NCBI GenBank assembly: GCA_009767595.1
Contig: VSDK01026215.1
Location: forward strand, 34,912-98,911
DNA: 64,000 bases
Direction: 5' to 3'
Source of the DNA: Symbiodinium kawagutii
Taxonomy: Eukaryota > Sar > Dinophyceae > Suessiales > Symbiodiniaceae
Part shown: one piece after another, positions 22,231-31,119 of the stretch
Numbering within the stretch: position 1 is the stretch's first letter
How the letters are laid out: each line of letters opens with the position of its first letter
Position numbers and translations under genes: made by a program
Notes under the pieces: generated by a model
Database searches by the model: none
Told to the model about the DNA's origin: nothing
The model's input: only the letters and a program-made list of their open reading frames with translations

Positions 22231-22234
22231 TAGA
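22231..22234 (-). promoter_or_regulatory. TCTA box, 335-residue protein gene
   Basis: TCTA, AT-only spacer of 14 nt, then ATG at 22216. Confidence 0.6.
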
Positions 22235-22246
22235 AATAATATTATA

Positions 22247-22978
22247 TTATTTGTTTTCAATGTATTCTTTATGTTTTTTTGTTTTTAAATGTCTTGCTTT
22301 ATGATTGTGTGTATAATGACTTCCACACTCGCATAAACACTTGACTGCTTGTCTTTCTAATATTTTATCTTTATTATTGTCATAATATGTTTTATCCTTT
22401 TGTCTCATTTTGTCTTTGTTGTTTTCACGATGCAGTTTTTCTTGCGCTAAAAGTTTTTCTTTGTTTTCATTATAGTATTGTTTGTTGTATTCTTGTCTAT
22501 ATTCTTTTCTGTTTTCATTTCGTTGTTTGTCATATTCTTTTAAGTATTCCTTATTGTCTTCACGGTATTGCTTTTGGTATGTCAGGATTTTGTCCTTGTT
22601 TTCTTGATAATATTGTTTTCTATCATCTGTTATTTTTTTGTTGTCTTCATAATATTCTTCTCTGGTTCTTCCTTCAACCCTTTTATTTAATACTGGGTTT
22701 AATTTTCTAATTACCTCTCCTTCTTCTCTAAACAGTTCTTCTTTACTATCACAGGGGCAGCTTTGATAGAGTTCAATGTAAAAATTCTCAATGCCTAATT
22801 CATTCATTTTTAAGTATAATTTGCGGTTCATTTTCTGGATGGATTGTCGCGATTGCCTGTGCCACGCCATCCTTTTTGATAATGGTTGAGTTGTTGAACC
22901 AACATATATATCATCATCAACATAATTTCTAATACAATAGATTTTGCCATTCTGATAATTCCTGCTACTTTCAGCCAT
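22247..22978 (-). CDS. GIY-YIG endonuclease 2 with C-terminal zinc finger
   Basis: 243 residues, ATG at 22978, intact. GIY-YIG core: 'GKIYCIRNYVDDDIYVGSTT' then 'LSKRMAWHRQSRQS'. A conserved 'ENFYIELYQSCPCDSKEELF' follows, then a long basic coiled region of imperfect 14-residue repeats of the Y-x-x-N-K-(D/E)-K type. The end is a Cys/His finger 'CLCECGSHYTHNHKARHLKT'. It is probably a selfish homing-type nuclease or a repair/recombination enzyme of the element. Three related genes lie in the same element. Confidence 0.9.
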   Translation of the reverse strand: MAESSRNYQNGKIYCIRNYVDDDIYVGSTTQPLSKRMAWHRQSRQSIQKMNRKLYLKMNELGIENFYIELYQSCPCDSKEELFREEGEVIRKLNPVLNKRVEGRTREEYYEDNKKITDDRKQYYQENKDKILTYQKQYREDNKEYLKEYDKQRNENRKEYRQEYNKQYYNENKEKLLAQEKLHRENNKDKMRQKDKTYYDNNKDKILERQAVKCLCECGSHYTHNHKARHLKTKKHKEYIENK

Positions 22979-23013
22979 TAAAGACTATAAATAACTTCTT
23001 TTTAAGTAAATAT

Positions 23014-23331
23014 TTAGAATTTAAATAAATCCCTATAGCCTTTCAATCTTTCTTCTAAATGTTCTTTAGTAGCATAAGGTAAATTAGGACGTTCTAATTC
23101 TCTTTTAATCTTATCCACTTCACCCTGAAAGTTTGCTCTGTTGTTGCTTTCAATCATGTCCTTCCTTAAGCTTGTCATTGCTTCCTTACTGCTCCTTAAC
23201 TTAAATTGATGATGTAGGTGTTCTAAATATTTTGTATCTCTGAAATCAAAGGGACTAAAATTTAATGGTGATTTATGAAGATGATTTCTACGTAAGACTG
23301 ACTTATTGTTTTTACTCTGGTATTTGAATAT
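23014..23331 (-). pseudogene. Small coiled protein gene with lost start codon (ATA)
   Basis: The minus frame is open for 105 codons with 'HLHKSPLNFSPFDFRDTKYL', 'RSSKEAMTSLRKDMIES' and 'ERPNLPYATKEHLEERLKGY', a soluble helical protein. It contains no ATG near its 5' end. TCTA at 23345-23348 is followed after exactly 13 nt by ATA (23329-23331) in this frame. The other TCTA genes have ATG 10-18 nt after the box, so ATA most simply represents a mutated ATG. It lies just downstream of the capsid gene. An internal ATG would yield about 55 residues. No domain recognised. Confidence 0.6.
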
Positions 23332-23344
23332 TATATAGTTATTT

Positions 23345-23348
23345 TAGA
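23345..23348 (-). promoter_or_regulatory. TCTA box before a lost start codon
   Basis: TCTA, 13 nt, then ATA at 23329-23331 in frame with a 105-codon gene. Confidence 0.55.
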
Positions 23349-23391
23349 TAAAAGTTTTATCTAAAGTTATTTTTCAAATTTTCTAACTTCG

Positions 23392-24935
23392 TTAATCGTA
23401 AACAACTGCTCCACTTTCCCTCAATTCCAGAACAGCCTCCGAAATTAGGTGGCAAAAGATTTCTTGCACTTGTTCATCTGCCGGTAGAGCTCCTTCGGTT
23501 CCTTTCAGTTTAAAGTTAGTGATGCCTGACATTTTGCTGTTGTAACCTGTGAAATTGACATCAGCCATCTTTTCAAATGACATACCAATGATAAACTTAT
23601 TTTCGCGATATTGTCTATAACTAAATGATAAACTGTCTTGGTTTTCATTCATGTAATGTATTGCTCTTCGCAAATAGTAGAATGTTTCTGCTAGTGATTG
23701 TGCTTCAAATTCAGGATATTTTTGAGAATTACTCAATTGTATTTGCCATGATAAATTTTTAGACCATGACTGGAAGCCCTCTCCCTGTAAATCATCAGTG
23801 TCTGCTAATCCATTGTTGTTAATGCGTTTGTTAATCATTGGATTGAAGAAATAATTCCATCGTTTATATACGAAATTGTCAGGTAAAAATCTAGCATCAA
23901 ACAATCCATCTCTAGGAGTTCTATATAATGTAATAAATGCTCCAGTCAATTTAGAAGATGATTTAACAATGTTCATATTAATTTCTCCTCCTCCAGCATT
24001 GAATGATTGAGTAATAGTGTGATACATTGGGAATACTAATCTTAATGATTGACCATCTAATAAATGTTTTACTATATTGTTGTTGACAGTGTTGTCTAAT
24101 TGAATAATCTCTGCTCTAATGAATACATTATTGAGCTCCCATTGTGTTGATGTGTCACCATCTCTAAAATAATATCCTTCTTTATCAGTTTGTCCTGCTC
24201 CTCCTGTTCCTTCGGGTACTACAATAGGGTCTGTTGCATTGGATACAATTTGAAACTGTAACTCCAATGGCGCATATCTTAATGGAATGTAGTAGTTAGA
24301 ATTAAGCAATCCACAGCAGGGTCTATGTGATAATCTCAGTTTACCATTAGCTCCTGCAATACCTGTTATTGAATGTCTGGTGTATCTTTTGTCTACCCTG
24401 CCCCATTCGTTGTGGTCCCGTTAGGAAAGACATCAACTCCATCACCAGCATTATTAACTTGCATAAGTACATCCAGCCCATTAGCGTAATCATGATAATC
24501 AGCATCCCATCTAGGATTAGCCCCGCTTTCAATATCATCCATGTCTCTAACAGTTTTAGGTTTTAAGCATTCATACAATTCACAATGACGGTTGTACTCT
24601 ATTATATCCTGAACCTGTTGCCCTGCTACATTTAACATATATCGTTGGAAGAAAGCATGTAATCCTGCTAATGGCCTCAAGAAATGACCCTGATTGCCGT
24701 CGGTGTTTTGTAAAGTGGCAAAGACCCTAATAGAACTTAAATCAATGTAATTATTATCATCTGCCGAAAGGTTAAATCTTATATTTTTATTTCCCTGATT
24801 AGGAGCATATACGTTTGAACCTGAAGGGAAGAAATTAACAAAGCGTCTGGAAGTTATATATTGACTTGTGGATGGGAGGCCGAAGTTAAGTGCGTTTATC
24901 ATTTCATCGCTTGACTCACTTATGATATTATCCAT
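23392..24935 (-). pseudogene. mcp: Double-jelly-roll major capsid protein (frameshifted)
   Basis: Builds the icosahedral shell. ATG at 24935, TCTA at 24954-24957 (18 nt spacer). The first 180 codons (to 24393) include 'FFPSGSNVYAPNQGNKNIRF' and the signature-like 'FFQRYMLNVAGQQVQDIIEY'. The second frame, open from about 24410 to 23392, includes 'NYYIPLRYAPLELQFQIV' and 'LRRAIHYMNENQDSLSFSY'. Adding one base near 24400 makes the length 515 codons, typical for a PLV double-jelly-roll capsid protein. It is assigned from size, beta-rich pattern, motif resemblance and neighbours. Confidence 0.85.
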
Positions 24936-24953
24936 AACTGTATATGTTTAATT

Positions 24954-24957
24954 TAGA
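24954..24957 (-). promoter_or_regulatory. TCTA box, major capsid gene
   Basis: TCTA, spacer of 18 nt, then ATG at 24935. Confidence 0.6.
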
Positions 24958-24962
24958 TAATT

Positions 24963-25190
24963 TTATTTTTTCAATTTATTATGAGATTTCATTTGTATAT
25001 TATTTTTAGATTTTATATTATTATTTTGTAAATTTGTTATATCATTATTTTGTGTTTCCACTAGCAGTTTTATTGCTTCATATTCTTTTGGTGCTTCTTT
25101 CATTTCTCTCAAAACTTTGTTATAATCATTTTTACCCTTGAATAATGTTAAGGATTGACTATTATTTTGTTGTATTCTACGGTTAAACAT
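24963..25190 (-). CDS. Small Asn/Lys-rich late protein
   Basis: 75 residues, ATG at 25190, TCTA at 25204-25207 (13 nt spacer). Charged, with 'RRIQQNNSQSLTLFKGKNDY' and an Asn-rich C-terminal coil. It sits directly upstream of the capsid gene. The box supports its being a real gene. No function recognised. Confidence 0.55.
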   Translation of the reverse strand: MFNRRIQQNNSQSLTLFKGKNDYNKVLREMKEAPKEYEAIKLLVETQNNDITNLQNNNIKSKNNIQMKSHNKLKK

Positions 25191-25203
25191 TATTAATATT
25201 ATT

Positions 25204-25207
25204 TAGA
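25204..25207 (-). promoter_or_regulatory. TCTA box, 75-residue protein gene
   Basis: TCTA, spacer of 13 nt, then ATG at 25190. Confidence 0.6.
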
Positions 25208-25216
25208 TTTATAATA

Positions 25217-25783
25217 TTAAGAATGCTGTTTATTATGTTTCCATAATGATTTTCTTTGTAATTCTTTACCACATACTTTACATTGGACTAATTGCTTCGC
25301 ATTTTCCATATACTTAGCTTTGTTTTTCTCATAACATCGCCTCTTATATTCTTTCACCTTTTCAGGATTGTTTTTAGCATATTCTGTTTGATATTCAATT
25401 CTCTCTTCTTTCTTGTTTTGATACAATTGTCTATCCATTTCTTTTTTATGCTCATGGTTTTCAGCCACCCATTCTTGATATGTTCTTGTTGGAATGAAAC
25501 TGTTTAATGATGGTTTTAATTGTTCTATGTATTCCCTTTCCTTCTTATGTAAATGCTCTTTATTTTGACATTCTGGATAGTCTTGAATTAGAACAATGTA
25601 AAAGTTTTCACTACCTATTTCGGTCATTTTCTTATATAATTTGTTGTTCTTTTGATTATGTCTTTTTGCGTCATATCTATGCTTTGCCATTCTTGTTGAA
25701 AGACTACAGCAAGTAGAACCTATATAAATATCATCGTCTTTATCATTGTATATTTTATAAATTTTTGCTTTGGAATAATCCAT
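25217..25783 (-). CDS. GIY-YIG endonuclease 3
   Basis: 188 residues, ATG at 25783, intact. Core 'AKIYKIYNDKDDDIYIGSTC' with 'LSTRMAKHRYDAKRHNQ', conserved 'ENFYIVLIQDYPECQNKEHL', a shorter basic coil than its relatives, and a C-terminal finger 'CKVCGKELQRKSLWKHNKQH'. Lies between the lipase-like gene and the small protein upstream of the capsid gene. No TCTA box. Probably a selfish nuclease. Confidence 0.9.
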   Translation of the reverse strand: MDYSKAKIYKIYNDKDDDIYIGSTCCSLSTRMAKHRYDAKRHNQKNNKLYKKMTEIGSENFYIVLIQDYPECQNKEHLHKKEREYIEQLKPSLNSFIPTRTYQEWVAENHEHKKEMDRQLYQNKKEERIEYQTEYAKNNPEKVKEYKRRCYEKNKAKYMENAKQLVQCKVCGKELQRKSLWKHNKQHS

Positions 25784-25819
25784 TTTATATTTATATATAC
25801 TTTTTTATTCTTTAAATGT

Positions 25820-26686
25820 CTAACCTACTGAATGATTAGGATTAAAACCATTAGAGATTGCAGTAGATGGATTAATAGCAGTTCTTCCTTGTCCCTCCCA
25901 GTTGATATAGGAATGGCTCATCAAGGGATTAGGTTCTTTTAAATCACTGGTAATAGCGTAGCCGTCTAGAGTACTCACTACGTCGGTGGGATTACGCAGG
26001 TCAATTCTGCGTGGGTCTTGTTTTCCGTGTCTCTTCTTCTTAATTGTAGGTGTTGCATAAGTTGTTGTATGAAATCTATTAGGTTGCTCCTCGTTAATTT
26101 TATTAACAACAGCACTAGCAAGGGAATGTGATACAAGACGCGTTATTTCAGGACTTTCATTTATCTCTTTCATTGCGTCCCTGTATTTCTCACTATGATG
26201 AACATTTCTCGTAGGGACTAACAACAAGTCATCCATAATATCACGCGTCAATGAACCATCCTTGCCTCCTGTTCCTGATATAAAAAGTGTCTTGCCTGTT
26301 TTATACATTCCACTAGGTGATGAATAAGCATTCCATAATCCTCTCCTATCTTCTATTGCTTCTTTATTTCCTACATTCCTTTCTTCAGCATATAATGTTC
26401 TATGTTGCCTAAAGTGTTCATTTAAATTTCTTGTAAAGTCGTTCATTCTATCATTCCAATCTTTATTTTTCTTCTTATGGTCGTCAATGATATAATCTTT
26501 ACCCTGCTTCATCAACTCACCAAAGGCAACTTTACCTAAATCTTTACCTAATCCTCTCATTTCATCTCTTGTTAGAATGTCTTCAATTCTTTCTCCTTGC
26601 ATTATTCTTCTTACAACATCTCTTCCAAATCTACGACCTACCTGTGCTAATGCTGTTCTTCCTGCTCCTGCTACAACTCCAATCAT
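25820..26686 (-). CDS. Lipase-like (alpha/beta-hydrolase) virion protein
   Basis: 288 residues, ATG at 26686. It has a small hydrophobic Gly/Ala-rich N-terminus ('MIGVVAGAGRTALAQVG'), a charged coil, then a hydrolase-like domain: 'KTLFISGTGGKDGSLTRDIM', nucleophile-elbow-like 'ITRLVSHSLASAVVNKI' (family G-H-S-L-G becomes S-H-S-L-A, Ser kept), 'YATPTI', 'RNPTDVVSTLDGYAIT' (candidate Asp) and 'SHSYINW' (candidate His). Lipase-like genes are known from PLVs such as the Phaeocystis virus virophage. It could act on membranes at entry or exit. The altered elbow may have reduced activity. It diverges from the penton gene across 44 bp. Confidence 0.7.
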   Translation of the reverse strand: MIGVVAGAGRTALAQVGRRFGRDVVRRIMQGERIEDILTRDEMRGLGKDLGKVAFGELMKQGKDYIIDDHKKKNKDWNDRMNDFTRNLNEHFRQHRTLYAEERNVGNKEAIEDRRGLWNAYSSPSGMYKTGKTLFISGTGGKDGSLTRDIMDDLLLVPTRNVHHSEKYRDAMKEINESPEITRLVSHSLASAVVNKINEEQPNRFHTTTYATPTIKKKRHGKQDPRRIDLRNPTDVVSTLDGYAITSDLKEPNPLMSHSYINWEGQGRTAINPSTAISNGFNPNHSVG

Positions 26687-26713
26687 TTATTTATATTATT
26701 AGTTTATAAAAAA

Positions 26714-26717
26714 TCTA
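26714..26717 (+). promoter_or_regulatory. TCTA box, penton gene
   Basis: TCTA, spacer of 13 nt, then ATG at 26731, within the 44-bp divergent region shared with the lipase-like gene, whose side has ACTAATAATAT instead. Confidence 0.6.
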
Positions 26718-26730
26718 ATTAAATAATATA

Positions 26731-27600
26731 ATGAGTAGTAAATTGACATATAAAAAAGTGTATGTAAATTCTAATTACCGCCTACCCCAATCTAATTCAA
26801 GCAGTGATTTTGTAATTGAACTAGATACCAATTTTGAATGTCCTGAAGGAACAAGAATGTATATTACAGAAGTGTCATTACCAGCAACATTCAAGACAAC
26901 AGAAGTAGGTTTCTATGAGAAGTTTTACGCTATGATTTATGACAATACTGATACTCTGTTAAGATGTGTTATCCTTGATTTATCTAATAAAATCTATTTT
27001 GCAGAGCAACTTTCATATGATATTGTAAGTAAATTAAATGACGCTGTTAGAGACTTGAATGCTGGAAATGACATATTTGTTTATGCCTATTCAAGTGCTA
27101 CACGAACTATGGAAATAAAAGTAGCTGACGGATTAAACTTTAAATTGAAAATACCTACAGATACAGAATTAGCAACCTATGTAGGTAGTGAATGGAATAG
27201 AAATGACGCTGACTACAACACAAGTTAAATATTATCAACTAACTATTTGTTGAGTAATTATGTTCCAACTAATGGTGCTTTAAGTGTCTGGACTTCTTCA
27301 TATCTCAATTTAGTTCCATTTAGAGCATTGTATCTAAACTCTCCTGAATTGACAGACCATAGATATTCAGCACCCAATACTTACTCATCTTCTATAATTC
27401 GTAAAATTCTTGTAGACCAGCAATTAGGTGGCATTGTTAATGATAATCATGGTGGAGCAATGGCACAGGACTATATTGATGTCAGTGGCAAAAACTTAAA
27501 ACGATTAAGTTTTAGATTAACAAACGAGCAAAGTAAAACAATTAATCTATATAATATACCCCTTGAATTTGCTTTAGTTTTTGACCACCCGTCATATTAA
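26731..27600 (+). pseudogene. mcp2: Penton / minor capsid protein (in-frame stop)
   Basis: Expected to sit at capsid vertices. ATG at 26731, TCTA at 26714-26717 (13 nt spacer). Residues 1-165 include 'KKVYVNSNYRLPQSNSSSDF' and 'YITEVSLPATFKTTEVGFYE'. An in-frame TAA at 27226-27228 interrupts, and the same frame continues to 27600 with 'LVPFRALYLNSPELTDH', 'DYIDVSGKNLKRLSFRLTNE' and 'IPLEFALVFDHPSY'. The full length of 289 sense positions matches a PLV/Polinton single-jelly-roll penton. The C-terminal pattern (partner 'vG/sGKxLkrlsFrL') is family-like. No frameshift is present; one codon change accounts for the break. Confidence 0.8.
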
Positions 27601-27712
27601 CTTAAATCATAACAACCTACAATAATTAATTTATTGAATAATGATATTTCTTCATATTTTCTTATTTTACTCAAAAATAAGAAAATATTAAGAAAATTAT
27701 ATCCTTTTATAT

Positions 27713-28261
27713 ATGTCAATATCAGTAGTTGATTTACATGAAGCAGTAACCAAAGATGAACAACCTGAACCAATTGAAGAAGCAACTGAACAACCAACAG
27801 AAACAGTAAATGAAATAATTGAAGAAGCAACAGAACCACCAATAGAACCACCAACAGAAACTCCAGCACCAAAAGCAAAGCCTAAAGCCAAACCTAAAGC
27901 AAGTGATATAGTAAAATGTGATAAATGTGATAAGTCAATGAGTTATAAGAACCTTCGTTATAGTCATAACTGCGACCCTAAACCAGTAAAGAAACAAGCA
28001 AATCCAAAAGGAAAAGCGACACCGAAACCTAAACCTGTAGTATATGAAGATGATGATAAAGAGAACATCCCACCAGCACAACAGTTAAGTGCCCCTGTTA
28101 AAAATCAGATACTCAAGCCCACATATCAACCTCAAGTAAATCCATTAACTAACATACAACAACATTATCAACTATTACAGAATGAATACCTAAAACAAAA
28201 ACAAGAAAAATATAGTAACCTATGTCAAAATATGTTCAAACCAAAAAGTAAAAAACGATAA
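27713..28261 (+). CDS. Pro/Glu/Lys-rich protein with small zinc ribbon
   Basis: 182 residues, ATG at 27713, intact. Acidic Pro/Glu/Thr-rich N-terminus, then Lys-Pro-Ala repeats ('PKAKPKAKPKA'), then 'VKCDKCDKSMSYKNLRYSHN' plus a Cys (CxxC...H...C), a mini-motif I know from PLV and mimivirus-group proteins. A coiled C-terminus ends in basic 'KPKSKKR'. Function unknown, perhaps DNA packaging or condensation. The same 'KPKAKPKA' words recur at the end of the fibre protein. No TCTA at the spacing seen elsewhere. Confidence 0.7.
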   Translation: MSISVVDLHEAVTKDEQPEPIEEATEQPTETVNEIIEEATEPPIEPPTETPAPKAKPKAKPKASDIVKCDKCDKSMSYKNLRYSHNCDPKPVKKQANPKGKATPKPKPVVYEDDDKENIPPAQQLSAPVKNQILKPTYQPQVNPLTNIQQHYQLLQNEYLKQKQEKYSNLCQNMFKPKSKKR

Positions 28262-28270
28262 TATTTATTT

Positions 28271-28274
28271 TCTA
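28271..28274 (+). promoter_or_regulatory. TCTA box, fibre gene
   Basis: TCTA, spacer of 13 nt, then ATG at 28288. Confidence 0.6.
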
Positions 28275-28287
28275 AAATATAAGTATA

Positions 28288-30826
28288 ATGGTTTCATTAG
28301 ATGGTTCAAACAGATTTATAGGACATGAATTTATTAAGTTAGAAATTACTGGTTCATCAAATTTAGCAACAGAGGCATTTGTCCTTGCTAATGGAGGTTC
28401 AGGTGGTGGAACCGGAACAACAGACCTAACAAACTACTACAATAGAACTCAAACAGATCATTTATTAAATGCTAAATTAAACATCAATAATCCTCAAGAC
28501 ATGTCGGGGACGCTTCGTATTGGTCATGTTTTAGGCAACTCTAAAATCATATTGAATGCTCTTGGTAGTGATAAAGATTTCTATGTGAATGGTGATGCTC
28601 AAATCGGAGGTAATATGAGTGTATTTTCGTTAAATAGTTCAAATTATATCAATGGTGTTGATATTAGAGCAAGTGCAACATTAAAAAGTGATGTATTAGA
28701 TACTTTTACTAATACCGATTTACTGATAAAAAGAAATGACGTTACAGAAATTGAAGTCAAAGAGAATTTAGTTAAATTCAATTGTGATATTGAGTTGAAT
28801 GGGCATACAGTTAAAGCAAATGCTTTTGATACTACCGGCGATGTAGATGCTACATATAGTCGTAATGATATTGACTTTTTTTGTTTAAGAAACAACCAAT
28901 TGGACTTGAATAGTGGTATTAGTTTAAAATCAACTGATGGAATTATAACAAATGCTATTAGTAGTGATGGCGATAATGATATTGTTATTACAAGAAACGG
29001 TATAGACTTATTATCAATAAATACAAATGAAATAGAAGTTAAAAACAATAAAAATTTTGTATGTCATAATCAAGTTAAATCAAATATATATATATATATA
29101 TAATAGTTATGGTGATGAAAATACTACATTTAGGCGGTATGGCGATGATTATTTAGTATTTAATAGTAATCCTCTGCCAGTAGCAATCCCATTGGTTCAA
29201 GTGCCAGACGGTAAAGGATTTGAAGCAGATAAGATATTTATGAATGAAATTAGGAGCAGGTCATTAACAGCCAATATGAGATTTTACGGTGCTAATAGTG
29301 CAGGTAATGATAGAGTTAATTTTATGCAATGGACGAGAACAAATGAAGATATAACATTTTACAGAGATATTATTATTGATGGCGATTATACTGTTAAAAG
29401 CAATAATTTTGATTCTAATAGTGATGCCAATGTTGATTTTCATAGAAATAATGTTTTAGTATTTAGATTAGAAGATGAAGTTGATACTGAACCACAATTA
29501 GTTATACCGTGGGGCAATTGATTAAAAACACCAACGATTAAAGTAAATGAAATTAAACCAAGAAGCACTACAATGCATACTGATTTTTACGGTGGAAATA
29601 CTGCAGGCGATGGAGAAGTTAAATTTTTAGATTATAACAGAACAAGTGAAGAATTAACATTCTACAAAAGAGTAAATATGGATACGGGAGCAGTTTTAGC
29701 AGGTGATGTTATAACAAGTAGTGCTATACATGGTGATGATTGTTTTGCTAATAGATTTAGAATTAGACACGCGACAGAGGACACTATTTTTGATGGTGCT
29801 AATACTACTGAAGATGGTAGAATTACTTATATGGTTTATAGACATTCATTAGAAGACTTACGAATATTGAGAGATGTATTGATTGATGCAGGTTATAAAA
29901 TGTCATCTAATGTTTATGATAGTGCTACTAATGTTGATGTTTATTTAAAAAGAAATAATATTGATTACATACAATTAGGAGGGACTTCTTTAAGAACACG
30001 AATGCTTACAGGGTGTCAATCCGATATTTATGACAGTTTAGATAATAGCGATGTTTCATTTAGAAGGAATGGAATAGATTTTATGTATTTAAGACATGGT
30101 AAAGTAGAAATGAATACAAATATTGATTTAGCAACTGATGTTATTAATTCTAAAGGCGATAATGATATAGCATTTGAAAGAAACAGTGTTGAATACTTTA
30201 AATTAACTGAAATAAATGCTGAACCTTTTGTATTATTAGGTGATACTGTTAATATATCAGCGAAGGAATGTTATGCTAATGAATTTTTAAATAGAAGTTA
30301 TGATAAAGACACTTTATTTTATGGTGGCAATGTGACAGATGACGGGCGGGTGCTATATATGAAATATAAACATAATGTTGAAGAATTAAGTATATCTACT
30401 GACGTCCAGATTGAAGCAACATACACTTTAACTGGGGAGCTTACAGACACAAGTGACCGAACTAAAAAATATGATATTAAAAGTATTGATAATAATTTTA
30501 CAGATATATTAAAATCAATTGAACCTAAAACTTTCAAAATGTTAGATGAAAAAGAAAAAGGGATTAGTAAAAATCATATAGGATTTGTAGCAGATGATTT
30601 AGAAAGTGTAATCCCTGATGACTTGGAAAATATTGTTTATGATAAAAAAGGCATCAAGCAATTAAATTACGTTAAAATGAATGCTATATTATGGGGAGTG
30701 TGTAGAGAACAGCAGGATAAAATTGAAACTCTTGAAGCGTCAGTTAATGAATTACAAGAAGCACTGAAAGAGTTTGTGAAAGCAAAGCCTAAAGCAAAAC
30801 CTAAAGCTAAAAGTAAAACATCATAA
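28288..30826 (+). pseudogene. Repeat-built fibre/spike with C-terminal S74 chaperone domain (broken)
   Basis: A trimeric host-attachment fibre. ATG at 28288, TCTA at 28271-28274 (13 nt spacer). Segments 28288-29103, 29057-29521 and 29573-30826 form one gene. The body repeats a roughly 60-residue beta unit ('MRFYGANSAGNDRVNFMQW', 'TDFYGGNTAGDGEVKFLDY', 'TIFDGANTTEDGRITYMVY', 'TLFYGGNVTDDGRVLYMKY'). The end is an S74 intramolecular chaperone: 'DTSDRTKKYDIKSIDNNF', 'IEPKTFKMLDEKEKG', 'HIGFVADDLESVIPD', then a coiled coil and 'KAKPKAKPKAKSK'. A (TA)n slip near 29085-29103 shifts the frame, and an in-frame TGA lies at 29519-29521. Confidence 0.88.
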
Positions 30827-30857
30827 AACTGAAAAATAAAAAATCTCTTATAGTAAT

Positions 30858-31094
30858 ATGGGAAATCTGTTTAAAAAAGAAAGTAAGAGAGAAAATGAAT
30901 ACATTAAACAAATAAAAGAAATTGATATAGATGTTGATGAAATTAACAATCAAATACTAAATGTTAATCATAAAGTAATAGTAATGGCAATGAAGGAGCT
31001 GATAAATGAAATTGAGGAATTACAAAACAAAGACCAGCAAAGGCTACACTTCACACAGCCAAAGTTAGATTTTTGTAACTTTAGTGTTAATTGA
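30858..31094 (+). CDS. Small coiled protein with MGN start
   Basis: 78 residues, ATG at 30858, beginning 'MGNLFKKESKRENEYIKQIK', which fits an N-myristoylation-type start (Gly2), then a continuous helix. It follows the fibre by 31 bp on the same strand. No recognised domain. Confidence 0.5.
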   Translation: MGNLFKKESKRENEYIKQIKEIDIDVDEINNQILNVNHKVIVMAMKELINEIEELQNKDQQRLHFTQPKLDFCNFSVN

Positions 31095-31119
31095 TGATTT
31101 TATTTTTACAATAAAATCA

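Noticed and set aside
29519-29521. TGA (and TAA in PolB/penton) reassigned to sense in this element
   Set aside because: Different stop types are involved, intact genes end in normal stops and frameshifts occur too, so decay is simpler than an altered code.
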